From Clostridium bornimense (GTDB taxonomy: Bacteria > Bacillota > Clostridia > Clostridiales > Clostridiaceae), in contig NZ_HG917869.1 of the NCBI RefSeq assembly GCF_000577895.1, forward strand, positions 620,001 to 684,000: DNA of 64,000 nucleotides, written 5' to 3'. The notes under the pieces are model-generated. The model made no database searches. It saw only the letters and a program-made list of their open reading frames with translations, and had not been told where the DNA came from. Of the stretch, positions 14,358 to 22,762 are shown in pieces. The stretch's first letter is position 1. Every line of letters begins with the position of its first letter. Made by a program: the position numbers and the translations under genes.

Positions 14358-14741
14358 ATGTCATATATAGCTATGATTTGCGATATTAAAAATTCTAGAA
14401 GTCTAAACAATAGATTAGAAGTACAATTACAACTAATAGATGTGCTAAAAAAATGTAATGAAAAATTTAAGGACTTTATAATATCTCCATTTATAATAAC
14501 TATTGGTGATGAATGGCAAGGATTACTAAGTGAATATACCTGTTGTAATGATATAATAGATTTTTTTAAAGAAAATTTATCAGATAATATTAAATTTTAC
14601 ACTGCTATAGGATATGGAAAAGTATCAATAACTAATTTTGAACTTACAGTGAATCAATTAGATGGAGAAGCTTTTTATCTAGCACGAAAAGCTATCCGAT
14701 ATTGTAAAAAACATAGTTTAGATTTAGTAGCTCTTAAGTAA
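14358..14741 (+). CDS. Small SatD-family protein
   Basis: The 127-residue protein has the SatD-family signature motifs: MICDIKNSR at the N-terminus, TIGDEWQGLL in the middle, AIGYGKVS, and LDGEAFYLARKA near the end. The C-terminal half present in its paralogue at 15520-16272 is missing, so it is a single-domain version. I chose the ATG at 14358 because GGAGG lies 5 bases upstream; an upstream TTG at 14346 precedes that site. SatD was named from an acid-tolerance operon in Streptococcus and its biochemical role is unknown. Its stop overlaps the end of the convergent DUF3307 gene by 18 bases. Confidence 0.7.
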   Translation: MSYIAMICDIKNSRSLNNRLEVQLQLIDVLKKCNEKFKDFIISPFIITIGDEWQGLLSEYTCCNDIIDFFKENLSDNIKFYTAIGYGKVSITNFELTVNQLDGEAFYLARKAIRYCKKHSLDLVALK

Positions 14742-15515
14742 TAAATAAATTATTCTTCCACCTATTATGGCAATAATAAAACTTATAAAAGTACCAATAA
14801 TAAAATACTCTGCAAAATTTTCGTCTTCTAATTTTTTGAACCTAGCTACAGATTTAATAGCAAGTACAAATCCAATAATAGATGGCTGATTTAATATCAT
14901 AATTACTAATATAAAAGTACGCTCCAATATACCTATTATAAACCCACCATTTTTAGCTCCAGAGTTTCTTATTGCATTATTTATAATTACTTCGTCATTA
15001 TAAAATTTATCCGACCTACTAATAAACTTAATTAATATTTTTATAAATATACCAGCAACATATGTAGCTAATAAAAAAATTATAATTATAAAAAGTATCT
15101 TACTTTTATTATTAAATCCATTTATATAGCTATTACTTTTTATGAACACTAATGAGATTATACAAATATGAGATATTTGATCAAGTAGAAATATCCACAA
15201 ATTGTCTTTTAAATCTGAAAAATATATTATTATTAATGACTTGATAAAGTCAATAATAAAATGACATACTATAATTATTATTAATGAAACAAATGGTATC
15301 TCTATATTATTGTATATAGAATAGAAAATCACTATAAAAAATGTACCTACTAAATGTACCAATGCGTGATAGAAATTACCTTTTACTGACTTTAGTATTT
15401 GTGTTGATTTTTTTCGATAATTAGGAAATCGTAACTTTAATATATTATTATTTTGAAAAATAAAATCCATTAGAAAATGACAAAGAATACAAAGCAAAAT
15501 TAAATTAACATCCAT
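14724..15515 (-). CDS. DUF3307-family integral membrane protein
   Basis: The 263-residue protein has about six to seven hydrophobic segments and the DUF3307 pattern at the N-terminus (CHFLMDFIFQN; later HALVHLVGTF and CHFIIDFIKS). These His/Asp motifs within membrane helices are characteristic of the family. It starts 4 bases after the stop of the upstream SatD gene, so the two form an operon. SatD and DUF3307 genes commonly occur together, but the function of the pair is not known. Confidence 0.75.
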   Translation of the reverse strand: MDVNLILLCILCHFLMDFIFQNNNILKLRFPNYRKKSTQILKSVKGNFYHALVHLVGTFFIVIFYSIYNNIEIPFVSLIIIIVCHFIIDFIKSLIIIYFSDLKDNLWIFLLDQISHICIISLVFIKSNSYINGFNNKSKILFIIIIFLLATYVAGIFIKILIKFISRSDKFYNDEVIINNAIRNSGAKNGGFIIGILERTFILVIMILNQPSIIGFVLAIKSVARFKKLEDENFAEYFIIGTFISFIIAIIGGRIIYLLLKSY

Positions 15516-15519
15516 ATAA

Positions 15520-16272
15520 TTACTCCATTAATTCTCTTTCATATAATCTAAATAAATTTTTTATTAACTTACGATTATGCATTACAAGAAAATAATTTGA
15601 ACTATTAAGTTTTTGAGAAATACTAGGTTTTGATGTGTTTTTAAATTCCTTTACTATAGAATTATATGATCCATATTTTTCATACAACTTTATAATTTCT
15701 CTTTGTTTAATAGTTATCTTACTTTCTAAAACTTCATTATTTTCTATTAAAGTATTTATTATGTCATTTATAGAAACTTCATCATATTCTATTGTTAATG
15801 CTACTTCATCCAATGAATTATTTATATTGTATTTTTTGAAATTAGGCTTTATTCCTTTAAAATAAAATCTATTCTCTTTTGCACTCATATATTCATTATA
15901 AAATCTAGTAGTACTTTTAGCTATCTCTAAAGCTTCTCTTGCAAATATAAAAGCTTCTCCATCCATTTCTCTCGTATCATCAGATATAGAAGTATTTATA
16001 GCTCCTATTCCTAATCCACCATAACATTTTATACCATGTTCTATTAAAAACAATTGAATTTCTTTAAAAATATTATAACTTTCACTTATATCTCTTAAAA
16101 CAATTTGCCATTCATCACCAAGTGTCATAGTTATTGGTGCAACTAATATCGACTGATAATTTTTGCTTATTGAATTTAAATAAACTTTTATATTATTCTG
16201 CATGCTTTCTCTATTTTTCATATTTCTTGAATTCATAATATCCATATTTATTACACTGTATAATCTACTCAT
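15520..16272 (-). CDS. SatD-family protein with C-terminal HTH-like region
   Basis: The N-terminal half (about residues 1-125) has VINMDIMNSR, TLGDEWQIVL, GLGIGAINTS and EMDGEAFIFAREA, the same motif series as the small SatD protein nearby. The C-terminal part (about 180-240) reads like a helix-turn-helix (KQREIIKLYEKYGSYNSIV then SISQKLNSS), suggesting a sensor or enzyme domain joined to a DNA-binding domain. I chose the ATG at 16272 because GAGGTGG is well spaced before it. It is first in a two-gene operon with the DUF3307 protein. Confidence 0.75.
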   Translation of the reverse strand: MSRLYSVINMDIMNSRNMKNRESMQNNIKVYLNSISKNYQSILVAPITMTLGDEWQIVLRDISESYNIFKEIQLFLIEHGIKCYGGLGIGAINTSISDDTREMDGEAFIFAREALEIAKSTTRFYNEYMSAKENRFYFKGIKPNFKKYNINNSLDEVALTIEYDEVSINDIINTLIENNEVLESKITIKQREIIKLYEKYGSYNSIVKEFKNTSKPSISQKLNSSNYFLVMHNRKLIKNLFRLYERELME

Positions 16273-16443
16273 ACCTTTCCACCTCATCCCTTTATTCTAT
16301 TATATCAAAGTCAAAGTTTTTTAAACAATAGAATAACATTGTCATTATAATTATCAATTTATATTATAAAAGTAGAATATTGTAATTTATTATCATTTAT
16401 GGTAGAATTATTAGCAGGCATATATAAAAAAGAGGTGACATTT

Positions 16444-17961
16444 GTGAAAATTTGTATTAAATGCAATGAAAATTTTAATGAAGACTATAATTTTTGTCCA
16501 TATTGTGGTGAAGAGATACATAATGATTCAGATAATATTGATGATACTAATCAAATATCAATATATGACTTAATGGAAAATGAAGAAAAAATTCAATGTT
16601 CTGTAGAAGAAATTGATCCTAATAATATCGAAGATAATGAAGAGATTAATGAAAGTTTAGATGCTAAAAACAGTATAAAACTTATAAATAATGACAATAT
16701 AATTATCAAGATGATAAAAGCCTTAAATATAAAAAAAATAGCTGCCTTAGTAGTAGTTTTATTATTAACTACTATTACTGTTTGTGTAGCAACTATTCTT
16801 CGTACCCCAACAGAACTAGGTGTTCAAATAAAAAGTATAAACCTGCAACAATATCCTAATGTACAAGTAGAATTAAAAAAGACTACAAATAAAAACTTAA
16901 TATCAAAAGATAATATAGCTATATATGATTCAAATAAGGAACTACATAATTTTGATATTGTAGAAACTAAAGATGGTTGGAATATTACTTTCACTAGTGA
17001 TAAAACTGATACTGATGTTAGTACAAAAGAAATCAAAATAGAAAATAAGAAAAATACTGACGATTCTGTATCTAAAAGTTATGAAATAAATAATGATGAA
17101 AATAAAAATGTATATGTAAATGTAAACACAAATAATTCTTTAGATTCTAAAGATAATATAATAGACACAGAAGAATATATCAACTTACAAGCTTCAATAA
17201 AAAACATTGTTACTAAAAACTTTAGTAACATAACTAGTAACTACTCATTAGCTTTTAAGGATTTATCTCAAAAAAGTACCCTTTCAATAAATAGTGAAAA
17301 AACTATCTCAGCTAGTACAATTAAAATATATATTATGATTGAAACATTTAATCAAATAAAATCAGGAAATATTAATCTAGATGATACTGTTATACTAGAA
17401 GAAAGTATGAAAACTGACGGTTCTGGAATGTTATCAAGTAAAGCAACTGGTGAAAAATTTACTATAAATGAATTAATAACTCTAATGATGATTAAAAGTG
17501 ATAATACTGCAGCCAATATACTTATCGACAAAATAGGAATGGAAAGTATTAATAACTGCATAAAAAACTTAGGATGTAAAGATACAGAGTTAAATAGAAA
17601 AATGATGGATGCTACTGCAATTGAAAAAGGAGTTGAAAATTATACTTCAGTAGATGATTTGTGCTTAACTTTAGAGAAACTATATAACAAACAGTGTATT
17701 GATGAATATTATGATAATTTAATGTTAGATATAATGAAGAAAAATGAAAATCATACGAAAATTCCAAAATTATTACCTGACACTCTATCAATTGCAAATA
17801 AGTCTGGAGAATATACTGGAGTAGAAAATGATGCAGCAATTATTACTACAGATAAAGGTGCTTATGTACTTTGTATTACTACTAGTAACGGTGGTAGTGG
17901 ATCACAAATAAAAACTATTAATAACATTTCTAAAGATATATACAATAAATTTATGGAGTAA
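16444..17961 (+). CDS. Zinc ribbon, membrane anchor and class A beta-lactamase-fold hydrolase
   Basis: The 505-residue protein starts with a zinc ribbon (CIKCN and CPYCGEEI, residues 3-25). An acidic region follows, then one membrane segment (about 97-118, AALVVVLLLTTITVCVATI), an extracellular linker, and a serine beta-lactamase-type domain (about 245-505). The active-site pattern is present: STIK for SxxK, SDN, and KSG near the end. It may act on peptidoglycan or peptide substrates or be a sensor; real beta-lactamase activity is uncertain. The start is GTG at 16444 with GAGGTGA upstream. Orientation would place the zinc ribbon in the cytoplasm and the enzyme outside. Confidence 0.8.
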   Translation: MKICIKCNENFNEDYNFCPYCGEEIHNDSDNIDDTNQISIYDLMENEEKIQCSVEEIDPNNIEDNEEINESLDAKNSIKLINNDNIIIKMIKALNIKKIAALVVVLLLTTITVCVATILRTPTELGVQIKSINLQQYPNVQVELKKTTNKNLISKDNIAIYDSNKELHNFDIVETKDGWNITFTSDKTDTDVSTKEIKIENKKNTDDSVSKSYEINNDENKNVYVNVNTNNSLDSKDNIIDTEEYINLQASIKNIVTKNFSNITSNYSLAFKDLSQKSTLSINSEKTISASTIKIYIMIETFNQIKSGNINLDDTVILEESMKTDGSGMLSSKATGEKFTINELITLMMIKSDNTAANILIDKIGMESINNCIKNLGCKDTELNRKMMDATAIEKGVENYTSVDDLCLTLEKLYNKQCIDEYYDNLMLDIMKKNENHTKIPKLLPDTLSIANKSGEYTGVENDAAIITTDKGAYVLCITTSNGGSGSQIKTINNISKDIYNKFME

Positions 17962-17975
17962 GGAGATATATACAT

Positions 17976-18293
17976 ATGGAAGATAAATTATTACCACTAG
18001 GTAGTGTAGTTGACTTAATTGGTACAAAGGAAAAGATAGTTATTATAGGGAGAGGACCTATAGAAAAGATTGATAATATTGAACAATTTTTTGATTATGT
18101 AGGATGTCTATACCCACAAGGAGTAAATCCAAATCAACAAATTGTTTTTAATAAAGAAGATATAAATACAGTAATATTTAAAGGTTATTCAGATGCTGAA
18201 GAAGATCGATTAAATGAGCTTTATTTAGAATGGATAGCCACTCTAAAAATACCAAAAGGTAGCATACACTATAATAAAGCATCTTCTTATTAG
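17976..18293 (+). CDS. DUF4176 domain protein
   Basis: The 105-residue soluble protein matches the DUF4176 pattern: LPLGSVVDLIG at the start, then IIGRGPI, FDYVGCLYPQG, FNKEDI and VIFKGYSDAEED. DUF4176 proteins are often encoded beside type VII secretion (LXG toxin) genes, but none is seen here. It lies 14 bases after the beta-lactamase-fold gene and is probably cotranscribed with it. The function is unknown. Confidence 0.65.
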   Translation: MEDKLLPLGSVVDLIGTKEKIVIIGRGPIEKIDNIEQFFDYVGCLYPQGVNPNQQIVFNKEDINTVIFKGYSDAEEDRLNELYLEWIATLKIPKGSIHYNKASSY

Positions 18294-18399
18294 TCACTTA
18301 AAATAGAAAATGTTGCTCCGAAATGATTACTATTAAGAAAATTCATATTGTTAAGTGGAGAAGTAATAGTGAAAATGAATAGATACGAGTGAATGGTGA

Positions 18400-18752
18400 A
18401 TAGTTAAGGTTAATTTTCCCCTAAAGGGGAAAATATTATAGTCCTGCGGACAACAAAGTGTTTTCATATTTAGTATAGATACAGAAATTATATTATAATT
18501 TGTAGCCCAAGCTTCATGAAAGTGAAATTTTCATGAAGCCTCTGTATTGACTTGTATATCAACTATAATCTAAATAAGAAACATAGTATAACTTATAACA
18601 TTTAACTCAACACTTATAATCTAAGAAATTCCGCAGGAATTTCATCAATAACTGTGCACTAATTCTGTGCCCTCATACTTGTGCTCTGCTTTTTGCTCTA
18701 TCAAGCTTACTTAAAAAAACTGCCACATTCTCGTGCAACAGCTCCCTTATTG
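18400..18752 (+). repeat. Dispersed structured repeat, copy R1
   Basis: This gene-free stretch (18294-18757) is homologous to 33720-34095 and partly to 63600-63712. Shared blocks are a hairpin (TTTTCCCC-TAAA-GGGGAAAA) followed by TATTATAGTCCTGC, then AAGTGTT and TCATATTTA, a hairpin of TTCATGAA type, AAGAAATTCCGCAGGAATTT, and runs of TGTGCCCTnATACTTGTGC. No ORF is present. The hairpin arms differ between copies but stay paired, which suggests selection on structure. Confidence 0.65.
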
Positions 18753-18757
18753 TACAT

Positions 18758-19156
18758 CTAGTTTATCGTAATTTCTATAATATATTCTCCAAAGTATTTT
18801 CCAGCAGTATTTCTACCAAAATCTATTCCTAAACAAATAAATCCTTCATTTTTAGATTCTTTTAATTTAGTTATAGCATTAATCTTACTATTTATGTTGT
18901 CTTCCAAATTAAATACCACATTAAATATAGCTTCATCCTCTAAAATAACTTCTGTTGATTCACCAACATTATCGATACCTGTATACAATATAGCTCTTCT
19001 CAAAACTCCAGTGACTATAACCCCATTATTATCAACTTTATTTTCTATTACCTTTACATACTTTTTTATCTGTGCCTCTTTATCAATATCACCGGGAGGA
19101 ATAAGATTTGTTAATAATGAGATGTCAATATTCTTTTTTAATGGTGCTTCTAACAT
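18758..19156 (-). CDS. SPOCS (DUF3794)-like domain protein
   Basis: The 132-residue soluble protein has a segment (IPPGDIDKEAQIKKYVKV, then NGVIVTGVLRRAILYTG) that resembles the DUF3794/SPOCS domain of spore-coat morphogenetic proteins such as SipL. It is a single domain with no LysM or signal peptide. AAGGGAG precedes the ATG. If the assignment is right it would be a spore coat component, but the match is by eye and moderate. A standalone gene with a 69-base gap to the flavin reductase gene upstream. Confidence 0.45.
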   Translation of the reverse strand: MLEAPLKKNIDISLLTNLIPPGDIDKEAQIKKYVKVIENKVDNNGVIVTGVLRRAILYTGIDNVGESTEVILEDEAIFNVVFNLEDNINSKINAITKLKESKNEGFICLGIDFGRNTAGKYFGEYIIEITIN

Positions 19157-19225
19157 TAATACAACTCCCTTTTCATTTATACTATTAGTATATCCACCGA
19201 TACTATAAAGAGGTACATTTCTTTA

Positions 19226-19723
19226 TTAATATTGTGTTAAAATCTCTCCGAAATAAAGAATATGCTTTGTTTCATTTTCAGGGTAACAATTTATTTTGAT
19301 CTGTTCATCAATATTAGATAAATCCATCTCTTGTTTAAAAACTACTCTACATTCATAATATTTTTCACAACCTTCTACGATTGGAGTCTCAACAATTTTA
19401 CTTGGGATAAATTTTATACCTGCCTCTTTTTCTTTATCAATATCTCTTCCTGACTTTGTACCACATATCTTTAATGCTTCTTTCATTGTCCCCTTATGAG
19501 GAATACTTACAGTATATGTTTTATTTTTCCCTAAAAATTCATTGCTATATCTTGATTCTCTTATAAGTGCCATGAACATAGGTTTTTTCCACATAAATCC
19601 GATGCTTCCCCAACTTATAGTCATCGTATTAGCTTTATTCTTATCTCCAACAGTAAAAAAAGCTCCTCCTCTATATAAGTTATCCATCATATTTTCTAAA
19701 TCAAAAGTAAAAGTATCTTTCAT
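19226..19723 (-). CDS. Flavin reductase family protein
   Basis: The 165-residue protein fits the FMN-binding split-barrel flavin reductase (flavoredoxin-like) family. Features are GAFFTVGDKNKANTMTISWGSIG near the N-terminus, a conserved SxRYSNEFL segment and YTVSIPHKG. It probably binds FMN and uses NAD(P)H or ferredoxin, with unknown partner. An AGAGGTG site lies upstream of the ATG at 19723. It is monocistronic or followed by the SPOCS-like gene. Confidence 0.8.
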   Translation of the reverse strand: MKDTFTFDLENMMDNLYRGGAFFTVGDKNKANTMTISWGSIGFMWKKPMFMALIRESRYSNEFLGKNKTYTVSIPHKGTMKEALKICGTKSGRDIDKEKEAGIKFIPSKIVETPIVEGCEKYYECRVVFKQEMDLSNIDEQIKINCYPENETKHILYFGEILTQY

Positions 19724-19976
19724 AAATTAACACCTCTTCTAAATATTTTATACTTTAAATTATATCTTATTTGAGAAAATCATTAAAGATTCACAACTTT
19801 TATTAAAAATATTTCGTAAAATACTTATATTTTGTCGTGAACGCATAAAAATTTTTTAAAATGCTAAATATGCTCCCAAGATTGCATTATAGGATAAATT
19901 GTAGAAATAAGTAGTATTAACAAGATATAATATAAACATGGACATGAGATACGATTATTTCTAAGGAGGAGTAAAT

Positions 19977-19994
19977 ATGGCATTAGTATATTAA
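19977..19994 (+). other. Five-codon ORF with a very strong ribosome binding site
   Basis: AAGGAGGAG is ideally spaced before ATG GCA TTA GTA TAT TAA, giving only MALVY. A TATAAT box lies about 45 bases upstream, near 19927, and the strong terminator at 20075-20124 is downstream. The transcript would be about 200 bases. It may be a small RNA with a minimal leader or the remnant of a lost gene. The rest of 19724-20188 shows no gene. Confidence 0.3.
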
Positions 19995-20074
19995 TTTATT
20001 AGTTTAAGTAAATTACCCAAAATAGTTATTTTATAATTTAGTGTATTGTAGATAGTTCGCCAACCTATCTAGAA

Positions 20075-20124
20075 AAAAGAGGCTCTCGCTAACAGATGAA
20101 AATTTGTTAGTGAGAGCCTCTTTT
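20075..20124 (-). terminator. Terminator of the cellulosome operon
   Basis: A long hairpin (AAAAGAGGCTCTC-GCTAACA paired with TGTTAGT-GAGAGCCTCTTTT) lies about 65 bases past the GH9 stop codon. T runs in both directions make it bidirectional. Confidence 0.88.
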
Positions 20125-20188
20125 CTTTATTCGCACACCGTTCTCAACTAGCGATTATTTCAAATTTATACAATAACCCCTCAATACT

Positions 20189-22747
20189 TTAATTCTCAAC
20201 AGGGAACTCTGAAATCTTACCTAAAATGAACTTATTTAATTTATCATAATCAAGAACAGTAATAGACTTATCTCCATCAACATCAGCAGCAGCAAATCCG
20301 TTTTCATTATCAAAACTCTTGATTATACCTACAATATATTTTCTCATCAAAAGTAAATCTGTTGAATTTACCTTTCCATCACCGTTGATATCTCCATATC
20401 TAACTTCTATAATAGGATCACTTACAGTTTCAGCATTAGTATCAAGATATGATGTTAACCATGCAAATGATGAGTTCCAATTAATTGCTATCTCATTAGT
20501 AGACCAAGATTCGATATTATCCATAAAACATTTTTGTGCCGGTCTACTACCTGGTTTCCATCCTGAACCTTTAACCCATGGATCTTGAAGCTCAGAGTTA
20601 GGGCCACCAGATATACATCCACATGGCGCTTTAGGGAAAGTATTATCTGTTTGATAAGCCCAAAATCTATGATGTGGATTTTCAAGTGGATTGCTTCCAT
20701 ATCCAGTTACATAGCATTGAACATTAGGATTACATCCTAATAAATAATCCATTGTCTTTATAATACCATTAAGATATTTTATTTCCTTTTTGTCACTAAA
20801 ATCATAAGCATAAGCCATGATAATTGCCTCATTCATTATAAAAGAATTTGATCCCCATGGATATCCTTCAATGTTATCTGATAATTTACTAGCATCTAAA
20901 GGAATACCATATCCTTCTTTTTTAGATATATCAATGAAATTATCTGCAGCCTTTTGAATATTGTTCCTTGCTTGTAGTATTTCTGACTCTGATAGCCCGT
21001 TTGGTACAAGTGATAGTGAAAGAGTACCAAGAGTTTCCACATTTCCCCAATCAAAAGCTCCACGAAGTCCTTCTGAAGTCCCTGCTGTTAATCTTGTTGA
21101 CGCATCTAAATAATGTTTAGAAGACTTAATACTACTTAAATATTCATCTTTCCCAGTAGTGATATACAATTCTGCCGCTGACCAATAAAACTCATCTTCT
21201 ACATAACTATCATTATAAGCTCCACCGCCAATACTATCATCTTCTGGTGCATAAATTGATGGATTTTTTACAGCAGCATCAAATGCTTTTTCTGCAGCTA
21301 TAAGACACTTAGATGAAAAATTACTATCAATATCTTTATAGATACGCGCACCCTGAGCTGCAACAGCTGCTAAATTTAAAGTTGCTGCGGTACTTGGTGG
21401 CTTAAGATAACGAATTTGTGGATCTTGATCAGGACGTATACCAAGAGCAGTCCAAAATTCATCATGTCCTTTATGGTGAACCATACCAGCATATCTGTAT
21501 CCATCCGGAACTTGCATCTTTAGCATAAAATCTAGACTCCATTTTGCTTCATCAAGAATGTCAGATTTTCCATTACCACTTTCCGGAATATTCATAGTAT
21601 TATCTCCAAATGGTGCCTTTGTCAAATCCTCTCCAGCATATTTAGCCCTTTCATATTGATTTAACAATGTCCAAGTTGATACACCAGCGTTTACTACATA
21701 CTTACCATGATCACCAGCATCATACCAACCACCTGTTACATCCAGACTATAATTATCAGGATACCAAGTTCCAGGGAAAGTAACCATAACATCATGTGGA
21801 TGTCCTGCAGGTCTTGCAAGATCTTCTCTACCACAATAAGGCATCTTTATCTCAATACCACTTCTATTATGATAGAAGTATTTTATAGCATCATCTTTCA
21901 TACTTGAATAAATATCCTTTGAAATCTTGAATGACATACTTTCTGCTGGACTTTCATCAGACTTATCTACTACTATTTTATAATCCTTTCCTTCTTTAGA
22001 GTAATCTGAAAAATCTATTAGATGAACGTTATCTCCTGAATTTTCATCATATCCAAACACTGTAGTTTTTCCACTATAAACTATATTTTCGTTGGCATCT
22101 AATAGCCTCCAACTTACTGGACTATTTTCAGCAGAAACTAATACAGCCTCTTTCTTCAAGTTAGGGAAATATCCCACTTGATTCACACGAACCCCATTTG
22201 TAGGTTCTGGTATTTCCGGCTCATATCCATTAAATAGTGGATCTTTTAAATATATATTATCAAAAGATACAGTGTAAGGAAGAGTCGCTGCTAAACAATC
22301 TCCTACAAGATGGAAAGTAAATTCTGCAGTTCTATCAGTTGATGATGTCATTGTAAATTCTTCAGTTATCGTTGTTGGTACATTAGCTTTTACTTCTACA
22401 GTTTCCCAATTCTTGTGATAATTCCAATATTCAAGATATGGTTCAGCTTGTTGCCCAACTTTAGGATATACCTTACAATCTGCTGTAGCAGTTACAGTAA
22501 ATTGCACAGTATAAGTGTGACCTTGCTCCAATACAAGTCCTCTATGACGAAGTTGAATTGCCCATCTAGTATCTTTACTTCTATTTTCATCTGGAGGTGT
22601 TATAATTGTTATATTATACTTTCCATCCTCTATATCAAATTCTGCATGAGCTGGATAAGTTTCTACAGTAGTCCAAGGTAGTCCTACACCTCCATCAAAG
22701 GTACTATTCTTTATAAGGTTTCCTGCCCCTACTAATTTCCCTGACAT
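20189..22747 (-). CDS. Dockerin-bearing GH9 cellobiohydrolase (CBM4-Ig-GH9), no signal peptide
   Basis: The 852-residue protein contains a CBM4-type module (about 8-175), a CelD-N Ig-like domain (185-270, starting GVRVNQVGYFP), a GH9 catalytic domain (275-760) and a C-terminal dockerin (785-845). GGWYDAGDHGKY carries the catalytic Asp pair and NEIAINWN the acid Glu; CGCISGGPNS is typical of the CbhA/CelK cellobiohydrolase type. The N-terminus MSGKLVGAGNLIKNSTF begins directly in the CBM4, with no signal peptide. The GH48 stop lies only 15 bases upstream, so no longer N-terminus is possible. The dockerin halves are in the reverse order to the other three (NSTDLLLMRK first, TVLDYDKLNK second). 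Last gene of the operon. Confidence 0.93.
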   Translation of the reverse strand: MSGKLVGAGNLIKNSTFDGGVGLPWTTVETYPAHAEFDIEDGKYNITIITPPDENRSKDTRWAIQLRHRGLVLEQGHTYTVQFTVTATADCKVYPKVGQQAEPYLEYWNYHKNWETVEVKANVPTTITEEFTMTSSTDRTAEFTFHLVGDCLAATLPYTVSFDNIYLKDPLFNGYEPEIPEPTNGVRVNQVGYFPNLKKEAVLVSAENSPVSWRLLDANENIVYSGKTTVFGYDENSGDNVHLIDFSDYSKEGKDYKIVVDKSDESPAESMSFKISKDIYSSMKDDAIKYFYHNRSGIEIKMPYCGREDLARPAGHPHDVMVTFPGTWYPDNYSLDVTGGWYDAGDHGKYVVNAGVSTWTLLNQYERAKYAGEDLTKAPFGDNTMNIPESGNGKSDILDEAKWSLDFMLKMQVPDGYRYAGMVHHKGHDEFWTALGIRPDQDPQIRYLKPPSTAATLNLAAVAAQGARIYKDIDSNFSSKCLIAAEKAFDAAVKNPSIYAPEDDSIGGGAYNDSYVEDEFYWSAAELYITTGKDEYLSSIKSSKHYLDASTRLTAGTSEGLRGAFDWGNVETLGTLSLSLVPNGLSESEILQARNNIQKAADNFIDISKKEGYGIPLDASKLSDNIEGYPWGSNSFIMNEAIIMAYAYDFSDKKEIKYLNGIIKTMDYLLGCNPNVQCYVTGYGSNPLENPHHRFWAYQTDNTFPKAPCGCISGGPNSELQDPWVKGSGWKPGSRPAQKCFMDNIESWSTNEIAINWNSSFAWLTSYLDTNAETVSDPIIEVRYGDINGDGKVNSTDLLLMRKYIVGIIKSFDNENGFAAADVDGDKSITVLDYDKLNKFILGKISEFPVEN

Positions 22748-22762
22748 ATAACTTCCCCCTTA

